A DNA stretch of 53,989 nt from Myxococcota bacterium. Its GTDB lineage: Bacteria > Myxococcota_A > UBA9160 > UBA4427. Made by a program: the position numbers and the translations under genes. Location of the stretch: contig JAQWNI010000171.1 in assembly GCA_029268645.1 (NCBI GenBank), positions 1 to 53,989 of the forward strand. Direction: 5' to 3'. Shown here in pieces: positions 26,670 through 35,322 of this stretch (positions are counted from its first letter, which is position 1; the number at the start of each line of letters is the position of its first letter). The notes below the pieces were generated by a model. That model saw only the letters and a program-made list of their open reading frames with translations, did no database searches and was not told the DNA's origin.

Positions 26670-29600
26670 GAAAGCTTGCCTTCTCGGGGTGCCCGCATCG
26701 CGATCTGTCGCAGGGTCTGGAAAAAGAGAAGTCTCGGGCTGAACGACCAACCGGTAAGGCTTTCAACTTCTTGAATAACGCGTAGCGCTTGGAGCGAAGT
26801 CCCTCCCAGTTCAGCGAACGAATCGTGAACGCTCACCCGATCCACGCCCAGGAGGTCTTGCCAAATGTGAGCGAAAGTTTTCTCTATAGCGGATTGAGGC
26901 GCTTCGAAGGCCGCGACGGTTGTTTTGCTTGGATCTGGAAGAACGCGAGAACGGACTGCGCCTCCTTTGTCTCGGGGAATGTTGTCGACTGGTAGAATTA
27001 TCCCGCCGAGAGATTGGTCTTTTAACTCACGGGCAAGGGCGTTTCTCAGGGTTGTGGACGTCGGTTCGCGGTCACCGTTGTAGGCAACCCATGTAATCAA
27101 TCTACTGTCCCCGGTCGAGCTAGGGCGGGCTTCAAGGTGAGCATCATCAACGAAAGAGAGGGCTTGAAGGGCTTTTTGAAGTCTCGGGATGTCGATCCAT
27201 CCTCCTTGTGCCCAGACGAGCCCGTCCTGTCTTTCCGAAATATTGAGATCTCCATGAAGTGTCCAGACGGCCCGCCAAGGTGTATTGAAGGGAAGGGTGT
27301 CCCCCAGCTGACTCAAGACAAGCTGACCGGGAATGCCGGGAGGAAGCTCAAGCCCATTACTGTCGATGACACGCGATTCGAAGCTTGGAGCTGGCCCGCC
27401 GGCGAGGGGTTCTCCAGAAGGCGGATTCTCGCTCCGAGGGAAAAGAAGGCCCCAGTGGCCGGTCGAGAGACTGCCGCCAACGTGCCAGGTGCCTTTGGAA
27501 GCGGTTGGGAGGTCGATCTGGAGCCTTTGCGTCAGATCGCCGTGGATCCAAAGCGAATCGAGTCGATTGCCGGCGGTGGCTCCAGGGAGCGCATAAAGGA
27601 GGGCCCCGCCGGTTTCGATACTCGTCGGCTCCAGATGCATGATCCAAGCCCGCAGACGCAACTCATCCACGGCGCAATTCTCGGTTGGAGTCGCCAAGGT
27701 CGCTCCGCTGGCTAGGGCACTGAGTACGGCGGGGGCGAATGCCGGATCATCAGGGCAGAGCAGCATGAGATAACGGTCTCCGGGACCCAGCCCCTGGGCG
27801 CTCTGTCTGCTTTCTAGGACGACTTCCAAGGTTTCCAGAGTGATTGATTGGGTCGATGAGGAGACGGGCCCTACCAGCTGACAGATGTGAGCAGAGGATG
27901 CGCGACGGCTTACTCGAAAAGCTTCCGTGCAGGAGCTTTCTGTAAAAGAGTCAAGGCTCCAGGATGGGACTCGTATATTCCGATCTGCGATCGATGAGTC
28001 GTGGAGAAGAGCACGGCCGCCAATCTGTTCGATCCAGTCGTTTATAGATTTTTCTGGAATGGAGCTGGGAATTGGTGCCCAGCATGCTCCTGCTCGAAGA
28101 ACACCGAGTAAAGCGATGATAGACTCGGGCGAACGTTGCATCTTGATCGCTACGGAATCCCCTTCTTTGACTCCAGATTCCAAAAGCGCACGCGTAATCT
28201 CCAAAGATCGAGCATGCAGAAGTCCTCGATCCCACGTTCCCCGCTCACTTTCAAGTGCCACTGTCGCAGGAATTTCAAGGGCCCGCGTCAGACGATCTGG
28301 ATCAAGCGTTCCGCCAGGGCGAGCATGATTCCACTCCCGCAATTGGCCTCGTTCTTTCTCAGTCAAGAGAGAATGCTGAGAGATGGGTTGGTCCGGAGCT
28401 GAGACCGTACGCTCGAGAACTTGCAGAAGCCACCCAATAATTTTTTCAATGCGCTCCGCCTCGTAAAGGTCGGTTCGATAGTCTATGGCACCCGAAAGGG
28501 TATCCCCGGCGTCGCGAACCCAAAGGTTGAGTTCCGAATGTGTCGCATGGAAATCCTGCGGGATCTGTTCCACCTCAAGCTCCCCCCAGTGGGTGAGCCG
28601 GTCCCCGGTATTCTGGTAAGAAAAGTTGATCTGGAACAGGGAGCTATCTTTCAATTCTCCCGGCATGGCCCTCAGGAAGTCATCGACAGGGCACGCCTGA
28701 TGACTCATGGCCTCGAGGCTAATCTCCTTGACTTTGCGGATCATCTCGCGGAATGAGACCCCGGGTTTCCAGTCGATTCGGAGAAAGAGTGTGTTGGTAA
28801 AGGGGCCAATGACGCCTTCGAGATTGCTCTGGTCTCTGCCTCGGACCGGAGTGGTGATTGTAACGTCGCTTTCGTTGGCCATTCGCCCGACCAAGATGGA
28901 CCAGATGGATAACAGCAACATGTAAACCGTAACGCCTTCACTCCGAGCGAGGTCGGACAGGCGTGCCACAAGATTATCGCTGAGTGAAAAATTAAATCGG
29001 GCACCGGCATGATTGGCTTGCTCGGAGCGTGGATGGTCGGTTGGGATAGGCAATGTTCTCAGACCACCGTAGAGGCGCTGTTGCCAGAAGAGCAAATCTT
29101 CTCGGGCCCGTTCGCTTTGGCCTCGGGCCCGTTGCCAGTAGGCGAAGTCTTCGTAGCGGAGAGCCGGTCGAGAAATTCCAGTTTCCTCTTGGAGGCAATG
29201 CGCCCGATACAGGAGGCCCATGTCCTGCAATAGGATGTCAAAGCACCAACCATCCCAAGCAATCGAATGACTCACAGCGTAAATTGCATGTTCTTGGGGG
29301 CCGAGACGAGCAAGGTACAACCGAAGCGGTGGCTCGCTCGATAGATCAAAAGGAATGCGGGCCATGTCTTCGAGCCATTGTTGGAATTCTGCGTTGCGCC
29401 TTTCCTCGGGCAAGCTCGAAAAATCGATTCGTTGAAGAGGAATCTCGAGTTTAGGATCTTCTTGGCTTGTGACCCGTGACGCTTCTTCAAAAAATCGAGT
29501 TCGAAGCATCGGGTGCATATCAACGAAGTCTGATAGAGCAGCCTGGAGGGCCGTTCTATTCAGTTTGCCTCGAAGGCTCCAAGCTCCTGGTAGATTGTTT

Positions 29601-29890
29601 TCGCCCGATTCCGGGCGAATCTGCTCCAGCATCCAAATTCGTTCCTGAAAGGGCGAGAGGCAACCATCGGCCTGGGGCCCCACCGCAAGGACCGGTGTTT
29701 CTGCGGTCGTTGACTCGGACTTGGCTTCTCGAAGGATTTCAAGAAGATCCACTTTGGCTGCCCTGATTTCACCGCCGAGCGCCTCGTCGATCGAACCTTT
29801 TGGTGCATCAACGATTAGGCGATCGTCCTCCGCGCGGATTCGGATGTCTCGGGCGGCTAGAGCCTTGAGAAGAGCAGCGGCCGACCTCAA
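26666..29890 (-). CDS. NRPS module: TubC docking-C-degenerate A-PCP
   Basis: 1074 residues from a TTG start with GGAGAGGG 7 bases upstream. Residues 1-55 resemble the TubC N-terminal docking domain (LLKALAARDIRIRAEDDRL). A condensation domain spans about 75-510; its HHxxxDG motif reads HSIAWDG, so the catalytic second His is Ser209. The adenylation domain (about 535-970) keeps the overall outline (ALLGVLRAGACWAPI) but has lost the phosphate loop (LVGPVSSST in place of YTSGSTGxPKG), the RTGD and GRxDxQVK boxes and the A10 lysine. The carrier domain is intact (LGGTSL, Ser1032). There is no thioesterase. It overlaps the next hydrolase gene. Confidence 0.88.
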   Translation of the reverse strand: MRSAAALLKALAARDIRIRAEDDRLIVDAPKGSIDEALGGEIRAAKVDLLEILREAKSESTTAETPVLAVGPQADGCLSPFQERIWMLEQIRPESGENNLPGAWSLRGKLNRTALQAALSDFVDMHPMLRTRFFEEASRVTSQEDPKLEIPLQRIDFSSLPEERRNAEFQQWLEDMARIPFDLSSEPPLRLYLARLGPQEHAIYAVSHSIAWDGWCFDILLQDMGLLYRAHCLQEETGISRPALRYEDFAYWQRARGQSERAREDLLFWQQRLYGGLRTLPIPTDHPRSEQANHAGARFNFSLSDNLVARLSDLARSEGVTVYMLLLSIWSILVGRMANESDVTITTPVRGRDQSNLEGVIGPFTNTLFLRIDWKPGVSFREMIRKVKEISLEAMSHQACPVDDFLRAMPGELKDSSLFQINFSYQNTGDRLTHWGELEVEQIPQDFHATHSELNLWVRDAGDTLSGAIDYRTDLYEAERIEKIIGWLLQVLERTVSAPDQPISQHSLLTEKERGQLREWNHARPGGTLDPDRLTRALEIPATVALESERGTWDRGLLHARSLEITRALLESGVKEGDSVAIKMQRSPESIIALLGVLRAGACWAPIPSSIPEKSINDWIEQIGGRALLHDSSIADRNIRVPSWSLDSFTESSCTEAFRVSRRASSAHICQLVGPVSSSTQSITLETLEVVLESRQSAQGLGPGDRYLMLLCPDDPAFAPAVLSALASGATLATPTENCAVDELRLRAWIMHLEPTSIETGGALLYALPGATAGNRLDSLWIHGDLTQRLQIDLPTASKGTWHVGGSLSTGHWGLLFPRSENPPSGEPLAGGPAPSFESRVIDSNGLELPPGIPGQLVLSQLGDTLPFNTPWRAVWTLHGDLNISERQDGLVWAQGGWIDIPRLQKALQALSFVDDAHLEARPSSTGDSRLITWVAYNGDREPTSTTLRNALARELKDQSLGGIILPVDNIPRDKGGAVRSRVLPDPSKTTVAAFEAPQSAIEKTFAHIWQDLLGVDRVSVHDSFAELGGTSLQALRVIQEVESLTGWSFSPRLLFFQTLRQIAMRAPREGKLS

Positions 29891-29921
29891 TGGTCAGCCC
29901 TCTCCGAACCTAGGTAGTCCA

Positions 29922-32900
29922 TCAGAACGAGACCTCTTCACGATTTTTTGATTCGCCGCGGTCCAGCGAGACGCCTTGGCCCAATACTCCGAGAGCATCG
30001 ATGTATTCAGCCAATGCGGCCAGTCCAGGGGTGGCAAAAATTCTTCTGAGGGGGAGTTCAACACCCATCCGCTCACTGACTTGCGCGACCACGCGAGTCG
30101 CTAGGATTGAATGGCCTCCGAGGTCAAAAAAGTCTTCGTCGGCACCGACTTGGTCAACGTTCAGCACCTCGCTCCAGATCAGTGCGAGTTCTCGTTCGAC
30201 GCCGGGCGCGGGCTCTCGGTATTGTCTTCCCGCATCTTGGTCGACGTCGGGCAGAGGCAACGCCTTTCTGTCCGCCTTTTTGTTGGGCGTCAGGGGAATC
30301 GAGTCGAGGCTGATGAAGTGCTGCGGAACCATATAGGCGGGTAGTCGCTGCCCGAGGTGCGCTCGCAGAGCCGATGCATCAGCCAGCCCAGACGCAGCCG
30401 AGACGCAATAGGCAGCAAGGCGTGTATCGCCCGGATCCCGTTCGTACACCATCACCACCGCTTCAGCTACAGAAGGGTGGTCGGCCAAGGCAGATTCGAT
30501 TTCGCCAAGTTCGATTCGATAACCCCGGACCTTGACTTGGCTGTCGAGTCGGCGGCTGAAGACAAGCCGGCCTTTCGTGTCCCATCGTACGAAATCTCCC
30601 GTTCGATAGAGCCGGTCTCCAGCGCGGAAGGGGTTGTCGATGAAGCGCTCCTCTGTCAGTTCGGGCTTTCCGAGATAACCGAGCGTCAGGCCTTCTCCAC
30701 CGATGAAGAGTTCTCCGGGTACACCCACTCCAGTGGGTTCGAGGTTGTTATCCAAAACGTAGACTTGTGTGTTTCCAATCGGTTGACCGATTGGCACAGT
30801 CGTTTCCTCGCCGTTGAGCTCGTGCAACGTCGACCAGATCGTGGTTTCAGTCGGGCCATACATATTGAAGACCCGTGCGGCCCTCGCAGACAGCTCTTTT
30901 GCAAGGTCGGCGGGAAATGCCTCGCCTCCGCAGAGGGCGGTGAATCCTGAACCACCACGCCATCCTGATTCCGAGAGCAGACGCCATGTTGCGGGGGTGG
31001 CTTGCATTGTGCTGGCGTGACTTTGTTCGAGAAGTTTTCGGAGCGCTCGACCGTCACGGGTTTCCGCCTCGGTCGCCACGATCGTGCAAGCCCCAACGGT
31101 TAGGGGAAGGAATAGTTCCAGTACTGAAATGTCAAATGAGAGAGTGGTCACGGCCACTAGTCTGTCCTGCGGACCGAGTCCTGGATTTCGAGCCATCGTT
31201 TCTAAGAAATTCACCACGGCTCGATGCGGCACTTCGACGCCCTTGGGGGTGCCCGTCGAACCCGATGTGTAAATCACATAGGCCCGAGCGTCTTCGTCGG
31301 AGGGCTGGTCCACGGACCGTTGACGGAAGCCCTCGCTGGGTACTTCATCCACGAAGACGGGGCCACCAAGTCGGACTTCGGGCAGGCTTTCAGCGAGGGA
31401 CCTAGTCGTCACCAGGGTCGCTAGATCAGAGTCCTTGACCATATGTCGGATGCGCTGTGGGGGGAATTCTGGGTCGAGAGGCACATAGGCCGCACCGCAT
31501 CTCCAGATCGCAACGGCTGCCACGACCATCTCGATCGAGCGCTCGAGGGCGAGGCCGACGAGGTCGCCCGGTCGAACTCCGATTTCCATCAATCGGTTCG
31601 AGAGAACCAGAGAGTCTTCTTGGAGGGCTCGATAAGTGATGCGATCGTTTCCACATTCGAGCGCGATGGATTCGGGGGTTCGCTCCGCTTGGCCAAGGAT
31701 GATTTCGTGAATTTTAACTGAAGCATCATGGGGCTGTGCTGTCTTGTTCCACGATTCCAAGACAAGCGAGCGTTCATCTGCAGCAACCGTCGGGAGTCGT
31801 CCAATTTCTATTTCGGGTTGATCCGCGACCGTTCGTAGTAGCACCTCGAAGCCAGCGAGCCTGCGGCGTATTGATTCGGAGTGGAAAAGGTTTGTGTTGT
31901 ACTGCGTTGCAATTTCCAAACTGCCCGCAGATTCTGTGAGATTGATGAAGATTTCGAAATTTTCAAAGGCTCGTGGGTTCGATCGAAATTCAACTTCGAG
32001 GTCAGGGAAACCGAGCTTCTCGGGATCGATGGATTGATCGAGGTTGAACTGGATGGGAACTACTGGGACGCGACTGGGATCCCGTGTCATGGGGATCTGT
32101 TTGAGCAGGCTTCCGAAGGTGTACTCCTGGTGGTCGAAAGCGTCCAGAAGAGCGGACTGAGTTTTGGCCAGAAGTTCGGAAAAACTCTCGCCCCACTGGA
32201 TGTGACTTCGAACTGGGAGCAAGTTTACGCAATGCCCGACTACTCCCGGCAAGCCAGCTGCGGATTGGCCTGCGGCGGGAATCCCTGTGACGACATCCCC
32301 GGCACCGGTCAATCGGCTTACGTAGGCCTCCCAGGCAGCGAGGAGAAGTGCAAAAAAACTGACTTTGTGCTTAGCGGCGACATCCTTTAGATCGGAAACC
32401 AAGGTTTGGTTGATCCGCGTGTCGATTCGAGCAGATTCGAAAGTGCGAAGTGCGGGGCGCGGCTCATCAGTGGGCCAGTCGAGGACTGGAACATCTCGGT
32501 GAAATTTTTGAATCCAGAATTCGCAGGTTTCAGTGTCGTCGATTTGCGTGAGTCGATCAGCGTATGCGCTGAAGGGCGTTGCAGGGGGAAGAGTGAGGGG
32601 CGACGCAGAGTTCGTGGTCAGTGCGTAGAGGCTACCCAAGTCTTTTAGAAGAACGGCCGTCGACCAACCATCGCAGACGATGTGGTGAGCGGAAATGATG
32701 AGCTCCGAGAGTGAGTCAGATAATTTGACCAACCAGAATCGAGCCAGTGGGCCATGCTCGAGATCGAATGGTCGTTTCACAGCTTCATGGATTAGCGACT
32801 CCAGCGCTGACGAATTGTGATCCGGACCCTGTGCCGACCAGTCCCTTGAAGTCACGTCAGCAACGCCCACTGGGGCCACGCAAAGTGTTTCGCCGTCCGG

Positions 32901-33155
32901 GCTCAAGGTAGTCCGCAGAGCCTCGTGTCGTTCCACCAAGAGCTCAAGCGCCCGAAGCAGAGCTGGCATGTCGAGTTCGCCCTTGAACCGAAGCGAAACC
33001 GACTCATTAAAAGCGCAGTTTGCGTCGTCGCCCAGCTGGGCCGCTGTCCAGATTTCCTTCTGGGACTCTGTGGCCGAGATGGTCCTGGAGAGTTCGCCCC
33101 CTGCGAATGGGTCGAAATCAACGGGAATTAAGTCGTGTTGGTCCTGCTCACTCAT
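29922..33155 (-). CDS. NRPS module: C-A(Gly)-PCP
   Basis: 1077 residues. Condensation domain about 20-450 with intact HHIVCDG (His157, His158, Asp162). Adenylation domain about 480-960 with YTSGSTGTPKGVEV (629-642), YRTGDFVRW, GRLDSQVKVRGYRIE and NKKADR. The pocket residues I read are D-I-L-Q-L-G-M-I-W-K, one position from the published glycine code DILQLGLIWK, so glycine is predicted. Carrier domain with Ser1016 in LGGHSI. It is the third synthetase of the operon and ends 31 bases before the last one. The upstream donor would be the carrier of the ACP-aminotransferase protein. Confidence 0.92.
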   Translation of the reverse strand: MSEQDQHDLIPVDFDPFAGGELSRTISATESQKEIWTAAQLGDDANCAFNESVSLRFKGELDMPALLRALELLVERHEALRTTLSPDGETLCVAPVGVADVTSRDWSAQGPDHNSSALESLIHEAVKRPFDLEHGPLARFWLVKLSDSLSELIISAHHIVCDGWSTAVLLKDLGSLYALTTNSASPLTLPPATPFSAYADRLTQIDDTETCEFWIQKFHRDVPVLDWPTDEPRPALRTFESARIDTRINQTLVSDLKDVAAKHKVSFFALLLAAWEAYVSRLTGAGDVVTGIPAAGQSAAGLPGVVGHCVNLLPVRSHIQWGESFSELLAKTQSALLDAFDHQEYTFGSLLKQIPMTRDPSRVPVVPIQFNLDQSIDPEKLGFPDLEVEFRSNPRAFENFEIFINLTESAGSLEIATQYNTNLFHSESIRRRLAGFEVLLRTVADQPEIEIGRLPTVAADERSLVLESWNKTAQPHDASVKIHEIILGQAERTPESIALECGNDRITYRALQEDSLVLSNRLMEIGVRPGDLVGLALERSIEMVVAAVAIWRCGAAYVPLDPEFPPQRIRHMVKDSDLATLVTTRSLAESLPEVRLGGPVFVDEVPSEGFRQRSVDQPSDEDARAYVIYTSGSTGTPKGVEVPHRAVVNFLETMARNPGLGPQDRLVAVTTLSFDISVLELFLPLTVGACTIVATEAETRDGRALRKLLEQSHASTMQATPATWRLLSESGWRGGSGFTALCGGEAFPADLAKELSARAARVFNMYGPTETTIWSTLHELNGEETTVPIGQPIGNTQVYVLDNNLEPTGVGVPGELFIGGEGLTLGYLGKPELTEERFIDNPFRAGDRLYRTGDFVRWDTKGRLVFSRRLDSQVKVRGYRIELGEIESALADHPSVAEAVVMVYERDPGDTRLAAYCVSAASGLADASALRAHLGQRLPAYMVPQHFISLDSIPLTPNKKADRKALPLPDVDQDAGRQYREPAPGVERELALIWSEVLNVDQVGADEDFFDLGGHSILATRVVAQVSERMGVELPLRRIFATPGLAALAEYIDALGVLGQGVSLDRGESKNREEVSF

Positions 33156-33167
33156 GGGGGGTGGCTG

Positions 33168-33193
33168 TTCATTCCTCTAATTCATTCCTCTAA
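33168..33193 (-). repeat. Perfect 13 bp tandem duplication before an NRPS gene
   Basis: TTCATTCCTCTAA occurs twice without a gap (33168-33180, 33181-33193). On the coding strand each copy reads TTAGAGGAATGAA, a ribosome-binding-site-like AGAGGA touching an ATG. The ATG of the 5'-proximal-to-gene copy opens a six-codon frame whose TGA overlaps the start of the NRPS gene at 33155. Confidence 0.8.
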
Positions 33194-33212
33194 AAGGGGG
33201 CGCTCTTGGATT

Positions 33213-35285
33213 TCAGGAAACGCGTAAATAATGATTTGGTCGATTGGGATCTGGCACGTACCAGGCTGGTTGCCCTGAGGGATCTTTGCCTAGGCGTGCG
33301 CCCGGGACGGGCGGCTCTTTAGGAATATCGGGAACTGATGCGGTGACCGATCGCAACCGAGGCTTTGCTGCCGGATAGAAACCGTATTCGATCATTTTGG
33401 CGACACTGCGGCGAAATGCTTCTACCATGAGTTCGATTTCTGCCTCTCCGTGGGCCAAGGTGAGGTAGGAAGGGAAACCCTGCTGGAGATAGATTCCTTC
33501 GAGGCGGAGGAAATACCAGAGAAGGCCGCCCAATTCGCTTTCGTCGAGATTCCGCAGATACATCACTGACGCGAAATGTGATAGCTCGACTGGCGCAGCA
33601 TGCTCCTTGAATATGGCGTTCACTCTGTCCGCAAACTGGGCGGTTTTCCGGTTGAGGTCCTCTTGGAGCTCCGGTCCCTCCTCCTTCAAGAAGACGAGCA
33701 TCGCATGCGCCGCAGCGATGGCGAGTGGATGGCGAACGAAGGTGCCGGCAAAGAACGTGACTCCCGCTTCTGGCATCGAGTCGTCACCGTATTGCCACAC
33801 GCCCCCATCAAAGGTGTCCATGACGTCGCTTCGGCCGGCGATGATTCCCATGGGCATGTTCGCGCCAGCGACCTTTCCGTAGGTGGCGAGGTCGGCCGAC
33901 ACATCAAAGTAGCCCTGCGCTCCAGCGGGGTGGCAGCGAAAGCCCGTGACGACCTCGTCAAAGATGAGTAGAGATTCGCACTGCTGGGTGATCCCGCGGA
34001 GAGTGTGGAGAAAATCACGAGGCTGGAGCTCGGGCCTTCGGCTCTGAACAGGTTCGACCAAAACGGCTGCGAGCTTGGGTCCCAATCGTTCGATCACGCG
34101 CAGGGATTCATCTTCGCCGTAGGGTAGGACGACGATATCTTGGACGGCCCGCTTGGGGATGCCAGGGGCTGCGGGGAAAGTGAGTGGTTTGTCGAGGTCA
34201 GATGTACCGCGGACGATCACTTCGTCGAAGTTGCCGTGATAGCTTCCGCTGAAGACAACGATTTTACTCCTTCCAGTGAAAGTGCGGGCGCATCGGATCG
34301 CAGCCTGGACGGCCTCCGAGCCGGTGCACACGAAGCTTGCTCGATCAAGGCCTGTTAATTCGCAAACCAGCTCCGCTGTTTCTCCAGCCAGGGGCGTTTG
34401 CGGACCGACCTCGATGCCGCGATCCAATTGCGTGCGGAGGGCGTCGAGGACGCGCGGGTGGGCGTGGCCGAGGAAGTTGGGCCCGAAGCCATTGAGCAGG
34501 TCGATATAGATGTTGCCATCGATATCTTTTAGGCGCGCTCCTTCCGAGTGCTCAACCACAATCGGATAGACCATCTCCTTCCACGCCCGATGAAAGAGCG
34601 AAGCCGTTCGGGGGTCCGCATGGTGTGCGCGATGCTTTTGAACATGGTCCCGAGACCGGCGGGTGCGATCCACGTACTGTTCGATCAGGTTCTCCAAACC
34701 GAGCCTTCGGTGCTGGTCGAGTTCATCAATTTGGTCGATTCGAAGCGGGCGGTCGTCTCCTCGGCGAGGTTGGACAGGCTGCGGTGGGGCGCTTGCCGTC
34801 TTCCTTGGCTGTGAGGGCAGCGTCGAGGGTGGACTCGGAGCAGCCGCCTCGCTGTGCAGCGTATCGCTTTGGTCCGCGTCTGGTGCTGCGCGCAACGTCT
34901 CGAGTTGTTGTTTCATCAACTCGAGCTGCTTGGCAATGATGGTTTCAATTTCTTGGCGATTGTTTGCGGGCGGACCCGAAGTCGATTGCAGAGCCGAGGG
35001 GGGTGTTTCGGGTGAGGTCTGATTGCATGTGTTAGCTGAGGTGGGGACGTGCGGTGCGATATGCCTCGCCAATGCGTTGATGCTGTTGTGTTCCTCAATG
35101 AGCGAGCGCAGTTTGACATCGATGCCAAAGATGGACCGGATCTCTTGAGTTAGCTGAGTCAGAGAGAGAGAGTCGAAACCCAGTTCGAGAAAATGGACGT
35201 CCGGTGAGAGCTCGGAACCTGACACGCCAGAGAGTTCACTAAGGAGGCTCTGGATGCGGACGGTTAGAGTTTCATTGGGGGGCAT
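33213..35285 (-). CDS. PKS-type ACP fused to class III aminotransferase
   Basis: 690 residues, with AGGA 9 bases before the ATG. Residues 1-80 are an acyl carrier domain with Ser39 in LGFDSL. A linker (80-200) contains a coiled coil (IAKQLELMKQQLETL) and a Pro-rich stretch. Residues 200-660 are a glutamate-1-semialdehyde-aminomutase-like aminotransferase: TGSEAVQAAIRCART, IFDEVVTGFR with Asp443, and the PLP lysine Lys471 in TYGKVAGANM. The end YVPDPNRPNHYLRVS is typical of AMT domains in mycosubtilin-type synthases. It should convert the carrier-bound beta-ketone into a beta-amine before transfer to the glycine module. Confidence 0.9.
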   Translation of the reverse strand: MPPNETLTVRIQSLLSELSGVSGSELSPDVHFLELGFDSLSLTQLTQEIRSIFGIDVKLRSLIEEHNSINALARHIAPHVPTSANTCNQTSPETPPSALQSTSGPPANNRQEIETIIAKQLELMKQQLETLRAAPDADQSDTLHSEAAAPSPPSTLPSQPRKTASAPPQPVQPRRGDDRPLRIDQIDELDQHRRLGLENLIEQYVDRTRRSRDHVQKHRAHHADPRTASLFHRAWKEMVYPIVVEHSEGARLKDIDGNIYIDLLNGFGPNFLGHAHPRVLDALRTQLDRGIEVGPQTPLAGETAELVCELTGLDRASFVCTGSEAVQAAIRCARTFTGRSKIVVFSGSYHGNFDEVIVRGTSDLDKPLTFPAAPGIPKRAVQDIVVLPYGEDESLRVIERLGPKLAAVLVEPVQSRRPELQPRDFLHTLRGITQQCESLLIFDEVVTGFRCHPAGAQGYFDVSADLATYGKVAGANMPMGIIAGRSDVMDTFDGGVWQYGDDSMPEAGVTFFAGTFVRHPLAIAAAHAMLVFLKEEGPELQEDLNRKTAQFADRVNAIFKEHAAPVELSHFASVMYLRNLDESELGGLLWYFLRLEGIYLQQGFPSYLTLAHGEAEIELMVEAFRRSVAKMIEYGFYPAAKPRLRSVTASVPDIPKEPPVPGARLGKDPSGQPAWYVPDPNRPNHYLRVS

Positions 35286-35322
35286 GTCGATATCCTGTGG
35301 TCAATTCCAAGCGGCGAGAAAA

